This document shows, in pieces, positions 31,204-38,588 of a DNA stretch of 64,000 nucleotides (position 1 is the first letter of the stretch; every line of letters begins with the position of its first letter). The stretch spans positions 1-64,000 of the IMG/VR virus record IMGVR_UViG_3300025703_000001; one strand, written 5' to 3'. The DNA comes from a virus. Made by a program: the position numbers and the translations under genes. Under the pieces are notes generated by a model, which was not told the origin of the DNA, ran no database searches, and worked only from the letters and a program-made list of their open reading frames with translations.

Positions 31204-31589
31204 CAACTTTCCCTCACGGGTTCGTAACTGGTCTCGGACTCAGGAAACTCCGTAGTCACCCATTCGATCCGTAACGGCTTAGACTTTGCGCGCACCGACC
31301 AGCATATGCGGTCCTGCGTGTCGTTATCAAGATAGCACGCTACCCACCAGGCATTGGCGTCCATCTGCTCAGCCCTGAACATCGTAACGTCCCTGACGAA
31401 GATGTCGTCCATGAGCGCGTCGGGATCGTCATTGCCCCGTTCGTCCGGGCGTAGGGCGATGCGATATTCTTTGCCATCACCCCAAGGCGATAGTTCCGCC
31501 ATTCTGCGACGAACCTTGTTCATAGCGTCCATCAGGTTGCCGTTCATCTGGGCGAGAAAAGCATACTCGTCCTGATCCCGTTTGTTCAC
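31203..31589 (-). CDS. hypothetical protein, 128 aa
   Basis: Helical N-terminus (LMDAMNKVRRRMAELSPWG), then strands (EYRIALRPDE, DNDTQDRICWSVRAKSK). ATGA coupling. No family recognised. Confidence 0.55.
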   Translation of the reverse strand: MNKRDQDEYAFLAQMNGNLMDAMNKVRRRMAELSPWGDGKEYRIALRPDERGNDDPDALMDDIFVRDVTMFRAEQMDANAWWVACYLDNDTQDRICWSVRAKSKPLRIEWVTTEFPESETSYEPVRES

Positions 31590-31867
31590 GCCCCACCGCC
31601 CAACCCATCCGACACGAACTGCTCGGCATTCCCCGAATCGTCCGCCCTATTCGCCCACCGCACGGCAGCCACGGACTCGTCGTCGCCCATCATCCAGGCG
31701 TTAGCGTACACGTGGCCCCACGCTAGCGTCATCAGCTCGTAGTGGGCCTCCAGGCTCGTGAGTTGGTCGGACTCCGGTACTCGCTCCATCCATCCGCACG
31801 AGCAGCGGGCCAGTTCCATATCCTTCTGTGGATCGCCAACGTCCACATTATGGCGGATAATGTTCAC
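31586..31867 (-). CDS. hypothetical protein with CSCGW motif, 93 aa
   Basis: GTG start overlapping the upstream TGA (GTGA). Contains ELARCSCGWMERVPE, a short strand-plus-Cys pattern frequent in small phage proteins, then a Gly-rich end. No function known. Confidence 0.55.
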   Translation of the reverse strand: MNIIRHNVDVGDPQKDMELARCSCGWMERVPESDQLTSLEAHYELMTLAWGHVYANAWMMGDDESVAAVRWANRADDSGNAEQFVSDGLGGGA

Positions 31868-31989
31868 CACGGGTAATCGTCCTCTCCGTCGCAACTTGGA
31901 TTAGTACAGTAGGGCCACGACGCACCATCGTCGTCACGCATGGGCGCCCCACAATACTCACACACGGCCCACGTCGGTTCCTCGGCCAC
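31864..31989 (-). CDS. 41-aa zinc-ribbon protein
   Basis: GTG start two bases after the stop of the GH26-like gene. CEYCGAPMRDDDGASWPYC then C: a compact zinc ribbon. No separate ribosome site, so translation is probably coupled. Confidence 0.5.
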   Translation of the reverse strand: MAEEPTWAVCEYCGAPMRDDDGASWPYCTNPSCDGEDDYPW

Positions 31990-31990
31990 A

Positions 31991-33295
31991 CTAAGAGGCG
32001 TAGAACGCCTTGATGGCGGCGATGGAGTTCGGACCCGTGGTGGAGTTAAACGAACCACCCTGCTGAGTAGTTGCCTGGAAATTCGTAATCCACTGGTAGC
32101 CATTTGCTTCAGCATGGTTCAACAGGTCCGTCCAGTACGTCGGGTCGTCCGATCCATTATTACCGCACTCACAGAAGCCAGCAAACGCAACACCCTTCTG
32201 GCTAGCCAACTGCTCAAACGGAGCAGCCTGGGCAATCACGCCAGCAGCGCCCGATCCGGTGTCGCCGGGGTTGTCGTAGCCATCCGGAGCAATGACGACA
32301 TCGCCATTAACGCCAGCGCCGGGGAACGTGTCTGTCTGGGTGCGCCCGGTCTTCTGGTTACCAACCTGATTCACGTTCGGGCAGTAGGCGAACAGGAACT
32401 TGGCGCCATTCACGGCACGCATCCACGCGCACTGATTGTTGAACTGCGTGATGAACTGAGCCGCAGTGAACGCGTTCTCGTTCCACGAATTCTCCCAACC
32501 GTTGACGCCCTGGTTGCCCTCCCACATCCACGGGATAATGGCGTTGGCCTGCCCGTTTGCGACAAGCAGAGTGCCGAGAGCAGTGCATTGCGCTTGCGTC
32601 AGAACGCCCATCTTCAGCATCAGGCGCTTGCCCTTGAGGTATGCCGTGCGGGCAGACGAAAAACTGTAGGTGGTGGCGTTATTGTCGCCGTAGTCGAGAA
32701 CGATGCTCGGCGTCTGGACATAGTTGCCAGCGTGGTACTCGCCCCACGGCGGCTTGCCTGTCGGTGGCGGAGGCGGCGGCGTCACGGCACTGACGGTGAT
32801 CACCACGGTCTCGCTAGCCTTCTGCGCTGGCGATCCTGAGTCAGTCACCGAAACCGTCACCGTTGACGTACCTGCGGCGGTCGGCGTCCCGCTGATCTTT
32901 GTGCCGCTAAACGACAATCCAGCAGGGAGTCCCGTCACCGTGAATGCGTACGGAGCGGTCCCACCGGATGCGGTCGGAATGATGGCGGCGATAGGCGTGC
33001 CAACGGGACCAGACTGAGCGGCGATTGGGGCAAGCACCAGTTGAGTCGGCGGCGGGGGCGTCAGGTCTGCGGCAAGTGCGGTAGCGCCCTGCTGCGCCGT
33101 AGCCGCCTGGAATGCGATAAATGCCACGTGCGTCTCGGCCGATTGGAGCGCGGTAATGGCAGACGCCACGTCGGGTGGCGATTCCTGAAGGTCTGCCATC
33201 GCTTGACCCTCAAACGTTACGGCGGGGCCAGAGTGCTCGTAGATGTTCTCTACGGCGGTGGCGACTGTGGCTAGGTCAGTTTGGGTCTGAGTCAT
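31991..33295 (-). CDS. Ig-like plus GH26-like glycosidase-type protein
   Basis: 434 aa from ATG 33295 (AAAGAG upstream). Helical N-terminus (residues 1-70), a putative Ig-like domain (about 88-170; GLPAGLSFSGTKISGTPTAA is the classic He_PIG pattern), a Pro linker and a GH26-like domain (about 183-434) with IPWMWEGNQ (candidate acid/base Glu) and FAGFCECGNNG (candidate nucleophile Glu). No signal peptide is visible. Unlike the GH26-like gene at 1-1441 it lies in the early block with its own upstream control region. It may degrade host glycan, or be a virion protein transcribed separately. Confidence 0.65.
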   Translation of the reverse strand: MTQTQTDLATVATAVENIYEHSGPAVTFEGQAMADLQESPPDVASAITALQSAETHVAFIAFQAATAQQGATALAADLTPPPPTQLVLAPIAAQSGPVGTPIAAIIPTASGGTAPYAFTVTGLPAGLSFSGTKISGTPTAAGTSTVTVSVTDSGSPAQKASETVVITVSAVTPPPPPPTGKPPWGEYHAGNYVQTPSIVLDYGDNNATTYSFSSARTAYLKGKRLMLKMGVLTQAQCTALGTLLVANGQANAIIPWMWEGNQGVNGWENSWNENAFTAAQFITQFNNQCAWMRAVNGAKFLFAYCPNVNQVGNQKTGRTQTDTFPGAGVNGDVVIAPDGYDNPGDTGSGAAGVIAQAAPFEQLASQKGVAFAGFCECGNNGSDDPTYWTDLLNHAEANGYQWITNFQATTQQGGSFNSTTGPNSIAAIKAFYAS

Positions 33296-33340
33296 AACGC
33301 TCTTTCTGTTGGGGGGATCTCGAAAGTAGTTCAGCATCGC

Positions 33341-33382
33341 GCATTCTATCCGCTCGGTTCGGGCATTCTACACGCTCGTTCG
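33341..33382. repeat. two tandem imperfect 21-base repeats
   Basis: GCATTCTATCCGCTCGGTTCG (33341-33361) and GCATTCTACACGCTCGTTCG (33363-33382), 22-base period, upstream of the GH26-like gene. They could be binding sites for a regulator. Confidence 0.55.
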
Positions 33383-33411
33383 TTCTCGTAACCTTTAATA
33401 GTGACGGTCCT

Positions 33412-33441
33412 TAGTAAAGGATAGGGTCGTTTCCTTTACTA
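33412..33441. promoter_or_regulatory. 10-bp inverted repeat in a 200-base control region
   Basis: TAGTAAAGGA / TCCTTTACTA with a 10-base loop, next to a third related sequence CCTTTAATAG (33392-33401). It lies between the AAA+ ATPase stop and the GH26-like gene, where no ORF exists. Terminator activity is possible but there is no T-run. Confidence 0.55.
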
Positions 33442-33493
33442 TAGCGTGACCGAATACTGTGGATTCTCTTCAAAATGTATACTTTTGCAAGCA

Positions 33494-34558
33494 CTACAGG
33501 TAGACGCCCGCTCGGGCGTCGCTGATCCCACTACCAATCTGCGAATGGCGCTGTGCCTCAAAGAGTTCCGCCAGTGTAGCCTCACCGCGAACGTTACCCT
33601 CGCTCCACTGGCTGGCCTCAGATGCGGACATGCGCGGCACTTCGATATTCGCGATACAGCGGCCGGGACGCATGATGGCCTCGTGCAGCTTGACAACCGG
33701 CGCATTTGTCGTCATCAGGACGAGAACATTCAGCCCCTGTCCGATCATGCCATCACCAAGATTGAGCAGACGAGAGATGGCCTGTCCAACGTTTTTCTTA
33801 GCGTCAGGGGTCAGGAATTCCTCGGCGTCCTCCACAATGACCAGTCGCCAGCGGTCACCGATCGCCTCGTCCAACAACACCTGCATCAGATAGCCACCAC
33901 GCATGAACATATCGTCCGCGTCCACCACGTAGACCAGATCACACCACGACTTCCACGCATCGGCCAGCGCACGAATAGCGGTTGTCTTTCCAGTGCCAGC
34001 GGGACCGTGCAGCAACATGATGCGCCCAGTCTCAATATTCGCTGGCCTCAGTTCCATCAGGTCAGACAGGGCCTCGCGTGCTTTTGAAGCGTAGTTGCCC
34101 TTAATCTCGTCCCACTTCGGCACCACCAGTCTGCGGGTCCGAGAATTGGCAGACATGCCACCCCAATACCAGAAATCCATATTGACCGTTCCGTCAGGTG
34201 GCTTCTCCAAAAGCGGCAGCGACTCCGTAATCTGGTCCAATAGCGCATGGCATTGTTCCCAGCCGTTAGGTCCATCCACCAGCACATTGAGGGACATGCT
34301 GTTCCGCAGGGACGTCGCTCGCACCCAAGCGTCGTTACCGACCTTCCAGAGTACGTTCTGCTCGTCGTCATTGGCGTCATTCCAGGTACCGACAAGTTCG
34401 CCACCCGAGACCTTCATTTCGACAGCGGTCGTCGCGGTAGGGTAGCCGCCCCTAACCACCTCATGCGGCGCAGCCATATCGGCCTTGATCTTGTGATAAC
34501 GACCGAGGACGTGGATGGCACCGCTGTCCATCGTATATTGCACCGACAAATCGGTCAT
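33494..34558 (-). CDS. AAA+ ATPase
   Basis: 354 aa. Walker A GPAGTGKT at residues 185-192, Walker B LVIVED at 239-244, sensor-like MTTNAPVVKLHEAIMRPGRC with an arginine finger candidate. The N-terminal 150 residues form a separate alpha/beta domain like that of actinobacterial and phage AAA proteins annotated with DUF5925. Good ribosome site (AGGAGAACA). It may remodel a protein complex; the target is unknown. Confidence 0.8.
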   Translation of the reverse strand: MTDLSVQYTMDSGAIHVLGRYHKIKADMAAPHEVVRGGYPTATTAVEMKVSGGELVGTWNDANDDEQNVLWKVGNDAWVRATSLRNSMSLNVLVDGPNGWEQCHALLDQITESLPLLEKPPDGTVNMDFWYWGGMSANSRTRRLVVPKWDEIKGNYASKAREALSDLMELRPANIETGRIMLLHGPAGTGKTTAIRALADAWKSWCDLVYVVDADDMFMRGGYLMQVLLDEAIGDRWRLVIVEDAEEFLTPDAKKNVGQAISRLLNLGDGMIGQGLNVLVLMTTNAPVVKLHEAIMRPGRCIANIEVPRMSASEASQWSEGNVRGEATLAELFEAQRHSQIGSGISDARAGVYL

Positions 34559-34622
34559 TGTTCTCCTGTCGTAATAGCGTGATTTTCAGACTTGGCGCGG
34601 CAGGAGCGCCGCTGCCACGTCT

Positions 34623-34862
34623 TCACTGACGCCCATCAATGAGCAGTACCGCGGCGTTGCGCTCGCTGTACGCCTTCAGCTTCTCAGCCTTCTCGTACTT
34701 CGCCGCTTCGATCCATTCGTCCCGTTCCCCCTTTAGCTCTGCTATGCGGTCCAGAGCATCGTCCAGTTCGTCGCTCACCTTGAGCCATGCGGCGTAGTTG
34801 GCGTCCCGCTCTTTCTCCGTGCGTTCAACACGGTTGCGCCAATAAAGCGTGGTGTCAGGCAT
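34623..34862 (-). CDS. coiled-coil protein, 79 aa (full-length paralogue)
   Basis: Starts MPDTTLYWRNRVERTEKE; continues ANYAAWLKVSDELDDALDRI and a long coil to the end. Full-length partner of the truncated copy at 24615-24770. Overlaps the upstream gene by 8 bases. Function unknown. Confidence 0.6.
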   Translation of the reverse strand: MPDTTLYWRNRVERTEKERDANYAAWLKVSDELDDALDRIAELKGERDEWIEAAKYEKAEKLKAYSERNAAVLLIDGRQ

Positions 34863-35370
34863 CGTACTCCTCTAGCGCCGCAGCGGCGACGGCCCTGTAG
34901 TAAGGCACGGCGTCCTCGGGTGTCGCCACCATCTCGTTCTTGATCCGTTGCAGCGCATGGCGCAGGGCGGCGATCTGTCCTTCCAGCACCCCCACACGTT
35001 TCATTGCCGCATTGCGGTACTTGGCATGACGATCTGCCAACTCGTCCAACTTGTGGCCCCGTTCCTCGTACTCGGCTTCCAGCGCCTGAACCCCGCACTC
35101 AATCGGGTCGCTGTCGCAATGCCGGTGCGCTCCGTTTTGCGGAGGCCCTGGAAACAGCTCGTCACCCCGGAGACAGGGATGGGTGAAAACTCTCTCAGAG
35201 AAGGCGTCGACGCAAACGTCAACCAAACAGGTCCATGACGTGCAAGGCTCTTTAGTGAGCGGGCACGTAGGCCGATGCCGGGGTGGCACCAGCCAGGGGC
35301 TATGGCGGGCTTTATCCCTCTCCTTGAGTGCTTGTATTAGCCGCTGGTAATCAGTCACCTCAAACGCCAT
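34855..35370 (-). CDS. Cys-rich and coiled-coil protein, 171 aa
   Basis: Start at 35370 with GAAGGAGACCC upstream. Basic, helical N-terminus (YQRLIQALKERDKARHSP), a Cys region (CPLTKEPCTSWTCLVDVC, HPC, HCDSDPIEC) and a C-terminal coil (YRNAAMKRVGVLEGQIAAL). May bind nucleic acid; no family recognised. Confidence 0.6.
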   Translation of the reverse strand: MAFEVTDYQRLIQALKERDKARHSPWLVPPRHRPTCPLTKEPCTSWTCLVDVCVDAFSERVFTHPCLRGDELFPGPPQNGAHRHCDSDPIECGVQALEAEYEERGHKLDELADRHAKYRNAAMKRVGVLEGQIAALRHALQRIKNEMVATPEDAVPYYRAVAAAALEEYDA

Positions 35371-35671
35371 GGGTCTCCTTCCCGTATTTCTGCCAGACCG
35401 GGTGACCCTGTTCGTCATAGCCTCTGACTCGATATGATCCGATGTCTGGCAGCGGGTATTTTTCGGCACATGCCACCTCTAACGCGGCAACAACTATTGG
35501 CGGCAGTGGCTCCCTGTGATTGGCTCCATAGGGCATCGGATTCTCCTCTGCAAACTCACTGGCCATGCCATGATTCATTCCAGCCTTGCGCGCCCAGCGA
35601 TATGCCCGATCTTCTTCAAACGTAGACGCTGGTGGTGAGGGCAACCCATCCCGCCCCGATCGTTTACTCAT
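35360..35671 (-). CDS. hypothetical protein, 103 aa
   Basis: TGATG coupling gives start 35671 (MSKRSGRDGLPSPPAS). Contains YRWARKAGMNHGMASEFAEE and IVVAALEVACAEKYPL. No family recognised. Confidence 0.55.
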   Translation of the reverse strand: MSKRSGRDGLPSPPASTFEEDRAYRWARKAGMNHGMASEFAEENPMPYGANHREPLPPIVVAALEVACAEKYPLPDIGSYRVRGYDEQGHPVWQKYGKETHGV

Positions 35672-35799
35672 CATCGCCTTGCATCCTTGTGTTGCCTGCA
35701 AACGGGGACACGCCACACCCCATCCCACTCCAACCACGTCGCGGGATTACCACAGTATGCACACTGGGTATGTGGCGGAGGACGGTCGGTATCAGACAC
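35671..35799 (-). CDS. 42-aa zinc-ribbon protein
   Basis: GTG start (MSDTDRPPPHTQ), CAYCGNPATWLEWDGVWRV and C-x2-H: a compact Cys3His-type knuckle. The stop overlaps the next ATG. The 107 bases upstream (35800-35906) contain only a 20-codon ORF. Confidence 0.5.
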   Translation of the reverse strand: MSDTDRPPPHTQCAYCGNPATWLEWDGVWRVPVCRQHKDARR

Positions 35800-35906
35800 C
35801 CGGCGTGCGTCTCCTCGCCCAACGCTCCCGCCAACTACCGATCGGAGCATTCCAAAACCAGTGCGACCAGAGCCGGGTGGGTCGACGCGGGCACCATGGC
35901 GCCCTT

Positions 35907-36173
35907 TTAACGCTCACAGTAAAGGTCCCTCAGGTATTTGGCACGATATATACACAGGTCGTCGCCAACCATCTGGAGCAACTTCTGAATGGCAGTGCGG
36001 GCGGCTTCTGAGTTTGACGCTGCGACAATAAGTGCGATCTCTTCTTCGTTAGACAGCGACGTGCGGCGGTCGTATGCGGCGATGAACGGGCACTCGGGAT
36101 CGTCGGCGCACGCCGACGAGCAGATGTGTGGCCGTTCTGGCTTCGGTCCCTTCGGACCTACGACTTCAGACAT
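35907..36173 (-). CDS. hypothetical protein, about 88 aa
   Basis: Start MSEVVGPKGPKPERP at 36173, overlapping the stop of the 46-aa gene and matching the MSEIVG start at 28638. An in-frame ATG at 36194 with AGGAG seven bases upstream is an alternative. Contains CSSACADDPECPF and helices (EEEIALIVAASNSEAARTAI). Confidence 0.55.
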   Translation of the reverse strand: MSEVVGPKGPKPERPHICSSACADDPECPFIAAYDRRTSLSNEEEIALIVAASNSEAARTAIQKLLQMVGDDLCIYRAKYLRDLYCER

Positions 36174-36306
36174 CATAACCACGCAACCGGCCATCTCGAT
36201 ACTCCTGTTCGCCGTGCTTGCGACAGAGCGTATATCCGCTGCGAGTCCACATTATGTGGTGCCCGTAGCGACAGCGGTCAAACTGGGCTATCAGTCGTCT
36301 AGTCAA
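36166..36306 (-). CDS. 46-aa zinc-knuckle protein
   Basis: TTG start overlapping the upstream TAG region. Contains FDRCRYGHHIMWTRSGYTLC and RKH: C-x3-H...C-x2-H. The stop lies within the ATGTCTGA of the next gene, the same coupling used elsewhere in the block. Confidence 0.4.
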   Translation of the reverse strand: MTRRLIAQFDRCRYGHHIMWTRSGYTLCRKHGEQEYRDGRLRGYDV

Positions 36307-36499
36307 TCTCCCGCGCTCCTTCCGTGTGTTCGTCGGGGGTGAGGCCGCACTCGTGCAAGGGTTCGGTGGGGAGGGGCGGGGTCATTCGTGCTCCAATTCT
36401 CGCGCCACTTCCCATTCGCAATCCCACCCCCAGGTCACCGGCGTCCATGATTTCGCCGCACCCGTCGCAGTTCAGATTGATGGTTCTGCGTATTGACAT
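36299..36499 (-). CDS. hypothetical protein with CxxC, 66 aa
   Basis: Starts MSIRRTINLNCDGCGEIM; a beta hairpin with a CxxC knuckle followed by a Pro-rich region. AGGAAG upstream. No family recognised. Confidence 0.55.
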   Translation of the reverse strand: MSIRRTINLNCDGCGEIMDAGDLGVGLRMGSGARIGARMTPPLPTEPLHECGLTPDEHTEGAREID

Positions 36500-36575
36500 C
36501 AGATCGCTTCCTGGGCCAGTGACAACTGTGTCTACGATCTTGTTTCTGTGCCCTGACGTAATCGGCTTTACTCAT
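36435..36575 (-). pseudogene. truncated relic of the CHWPGC family
   Basis: An ORF starts MSKADYVRAQKQDRRHSCHW, the conserved N-terminus of a widespread actinophage protein that normally continues CHWPGC...VPPAMWGC. Here it breaks directly after CHWP and runs out of frame into the next gene. It looks like an N-terminal remnant. Confidence 0.45.
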
Positions 36576-36593
36576 GAGGGAAAGTGTCGACTT

Positions 36594-36866
36594 TCAACCA
36601 TTGTGAGATATTAGCCAATTTTCGTAGCACTCCTGCACGCGAGGACATGGCGGGTGTGTCGCATCCTCGCCCCGCGGGCCGCATTGACATGGTTCCAGCG
36701 AAACACCGCACCAACCGCGCCCGTCGTCTAACCGCTGTCCCCGTCGACTACACGCCCACTCCCCATTCACCCACACCATGAACCGCGCCCCATGCACTTC
36801 GCAACGGTCGGCCAATGTACGGGCACGTATGCCAGTTCCTGGCTCGGCCCAAGAGTCCATCACCAT
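36594..36866 (-). CDS. Cys-rich hypothetical protein, 90 aa
   Basis: TGATG coupling gives start 36866. Contains CEVHGARFMVWVNGEWAC and CGVSLEPCQCGPRGED, then CPRVQEC: probably metal-binding. No family recognised. Confidence 0.55.
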   Translation of the reverse strand: MVMDSWAEPGTGIRARTLADRCEVHGARFMVWVNGEWACSRRGQRLDDGRGWCGVSLEPCQCGPRGEDATHPPCPRVQECYENWLISHNG

Positions 36867-37147
36867 CACGCAGTCCTCCGGTCCACTTCCTTCTGAGTCC
36901 ACCCGCGGGCCACGGCGGTCCGAGCGGACTTCAGGGTGTTGTAGTACATGGCGATTTCGGTGTTGGTCGGAATGTGGACCACAATCCAAGGAGTGCCAAC
37001 ATCCTCGACCCGCTCAAAATGCCAGATTCCGTCAACCGTGTCAGCGGCCCAGCACTCTTTGCGAGTGGCGCCACCAGGGTCGCTCATGTGCCGGAACGTG
37101 CCTCGCATAACCTTGTTGGTGATTTCGGGAAGCTCGGTCTTGGTCAT
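36866..37147 (-). CDS. hypothetical protein, 93 aa, leaderless
   Basis: ATG at 37147 lies six bases after the -10 box (promoter 37154-37182). Contains RGTFRHMSDPGGATRKECWA and TPWIVVHIPTNTEIAMYYNT: a small alpha/beta domain. First gene of its transcript. Confidence 0.6.
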   Translation of the reverse strand: MTKTELPEITNKVMRGTFRHMSDPGGATRKECWAADTVDGIWHFERVEDVGTPWIVVHIPTNTEIAMYYNTLKSARTAVARGWTQKEVDRRTA

Positions 37148-37153
37148 GGGTAT

Positions 37154-37182
37154 ATTTTGCGCCCCAATCAGGTCGTTGTCAA
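37154..37182 (-). promoter_or_regulatory. promoter, leaderless type
   Basis: -35 TTGACA, spacer 17, -10 CAAAAT, then ATACCC and ATG. Confidence 0.65.
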
Positions 37183-37203
37183 TGCCTGTGACCTGCATTT
37201 TTG

Positions 37204-37998
37204 TCACTTTTTAGGTGGTAGAACGGTGCCGTATACGTCATATACCCCGTTCATGCGTTGTTCCACCCTAGACACGGCCACCCTAGATCCTCGCTCTAGC
37301 AACAATTCCCGCTCTATGGGATTGTTGGAAACGCCCTTCATGGAAACGCCGTTCGTACCTTCTGGCACCAGCAGGTGCATCGTGACCCCACCGATATGGT
37401 GTTCGTCACCCACCGTGGTCGACATATAGGCGTTATCCGTGATGACCTTGTGATCCAGGTCTTTCGGGTCGCCAGAAATGGCATCCGTAGGGATATTCCT
37501 TGTCACTTCCACATTCTGCCCCAGCGGTCGCATGGTCTGATCAATGCGCCCGACTTCGGGGTTGCTATCGTCACCAGCGCGCAACGCTACGTTCGTACTG
37601 AGAAAGCTGTCGCCAGAATATCGGTTCAGCGTATTTTGATCTGCCGACGACAACTTAGGAGTGTTCAGATCGTCCATTGACTTGACGGTGCCAGCGCTCT
37701 GGGCTTTGTCTATGGCGTTATTGACGTACTCCCGGTCTGCGTCCGTAAGCGCCGAGACGTGTTCAGAATCAATGCTAGAGGCACCATGGATGTCAGAGGG
37801 TTCACCGTGGGCGTCGTGGGCCGACCCACCGCCAGCATCGCGGGGATGAGGCACGTACGGGTGTTCAGCGTCCCAAGTGGCCCAGTCTTTTTCTAGCGGA
37901 CCCTGTTCGTCCTCTACCACCATCTTGGTAACTTCGCCGTTGTCTACAGTGGCACGCAGTCGCCAGGTCCATTCAGTCATGTCGTAATACTCAGACAT
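37204..37998 (-). CDS. ADP-ribosyltransferase (exoenzyme-toxin fold)
   Basis: 264 aa. The C-terminal half has the R-S-E pattern: YSGDSFLSTNVALRAG (residues 127-142; the Y-x-G...N-x2-LR start of the fold), VTRNIP (Arg167), YMSTT (191-195) and IEREL (Glu229, Glu231) followed by LLERGSRVAVSRV. Family members (C2/C3-type toxins, T4 Alt/ModA-like enzymes) attach ADP-ribose from NAD to host proteins. The N-terminal 85 residues are a separate, acidic, His-rich region, perhaps a substrate-recognition or targeting part. No secretion signal, so it should act inside the host, e.g. on transcription or translation. An alternative start is ATG 37980. Confidence 0.78.
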   Translation of the reverse strand: MSEYYDMTEWTWRLRATVDNGEVTKMVVEDEQGPLEKDWATWDAEHPYVPHPRDAGGGSAHDAHGEPSDIHGASSIDSEHVSALTDADREYVNNAIDKAQSAGTVKSMDDLNTPKLSSADQNTLNRYSGDSFLSTNVALRAGDDSNPEVGRIDQTMRPLGQNVEVTRNIPTDAISGDPKDLDHKVITDNAYMSTTVGDEHHIGGVTMHLLVPEGTNGVSMKGVSNNPIERELLLERGSRVAVSRVEQRMNGVYDVYGTVLPPKK

Positions 37999-38172
37999 TC
38001 AGTCACCCTTCGGAGCGTATTCCTCATCCATCTGGTCGAGCAATTGCCCTAGTTGCGTGTGAAATCCACGGACATGCTGGAAGTTTTCATCCACTTCGTT
38101 TGTAACGGGTCCGTACGTGGTACGCACCTTGATGTTCTGCGTTCCTTCTACCCGATTAGCCGACAGGGTCAT
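37999..38172 (-). CDS. hypothetical protein, 57 aa
   Basis: Strong ribosome site (TAAGGAG) before ATG; the stop abuts the ADP-ribosyltransferase start. MTLSANRVEGTQNIKVRTTY, then a helical acidic end (LGQLLDQMDEEYAPKGD). It could be a partner or inhibitor of the transferase, by context only. Confidence 0.5.
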   Translation of the reverse strand: MTLSANRVEGTQNIKVRTTYGPVTNEVDENFQHVRGFHTQLGQLLDQMDEEYAPKGD

Positions 38173-38371
38173 TTTCTATCTCCTTAATTTGGAAGTGGCA
38201 CGGACACGGACAATGCCATCCACCGAGAACCCCCGGCAGGTGCTGTCCTTTGGGACAATGTTCATGATCTGGCTCAGGTGCTGGAAAGACCATCGGCTTG
38301 CCATCTAGGTCAAGGACACCAAAGTCAATCTCCCTAGGATAGCACTGCTGCGTGTACTGATGGGCACTCAT
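38156..38371 (-). CDS. zinc-binding hypothetical protein, 71 aa
   Basis: Start 38371 lies at the end of a boundary repeat. Contains HEHCPKGQHLPGVLGGWHC then CPCH, a Cys/His-rich motif. Overlaps the next gene by 17 bases. Confidence 0.55.
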   Translation of the reverse strand: MSAHQYTQQCYPREIDFGVLDLDGKPMVFPAPEPDHEHCPKGQHLPGVLGGWHCPCPCHFQIKEIENDPVG

Positions 38372-38398
38372 GACCGAATACCTATACATTCCTTCACG
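38369..38398 (-). repeat. gene-boundary repeat
   Basis: Minus strand: TGAAGGAATGTATAGG then TATTCGGTCATG; the TGA is the upstream stop and the ATG the downstream start. Confidence 0.65.
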
Positions 38399-38588
38399 GA
38401 TACCGCACAAACGTAACGTTACCCTGATGTTCAGATCGTAGTCGCCCGACCTCATGGCCGCACGGCATTAGCGTCTTGACCCACTTCGTTTGAGAATAGT
38501 CCTCATATCGCCCCAGAAACTCAAGCCTCGCGTAAATGGCGTTCGGCCATGATGCACACTCTGGGCATGGGTCAAATCGCGCCCTCAT
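38394..38588 (-). CDS. zinc-ribbon protein, 64 aa
   Basis: CPECASWPNAIYARLEFLGR and CGHEVGRLRSEH: a CxxC/CxH knuckle pair. TAATG coupling with the GroES-like gene. Confidence 0.55.
   Translation of the reverse strand: MRARFDPCPECASWPNAIYARLEFLGRYEDYSQTKWVKTLMPCGHEVGRLRSEHQGNVTFVRYP

Noticed and set aside
31940-32839. A 299-codon plus-strand frame
   Set aside because: Antisense to the GH26-like gene, with Arg/Ala-rich low-quality sequence and no ribosome site.
33341-33382. CRISPR array
   Set aside because: Only two adjacent imperfect repeats with no spacers and no cas genes nearby; no other array-like pattern found.
33494-34558. Assigning the AAA+ ATPase as a phage proteasomal unfoldase partnered with the Pup-like protein
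   Set aside because: No N-terminal coiled coil or OB ring as in Mpa/ARC is visible, and the genes are 7 kb apart in different transcripts.
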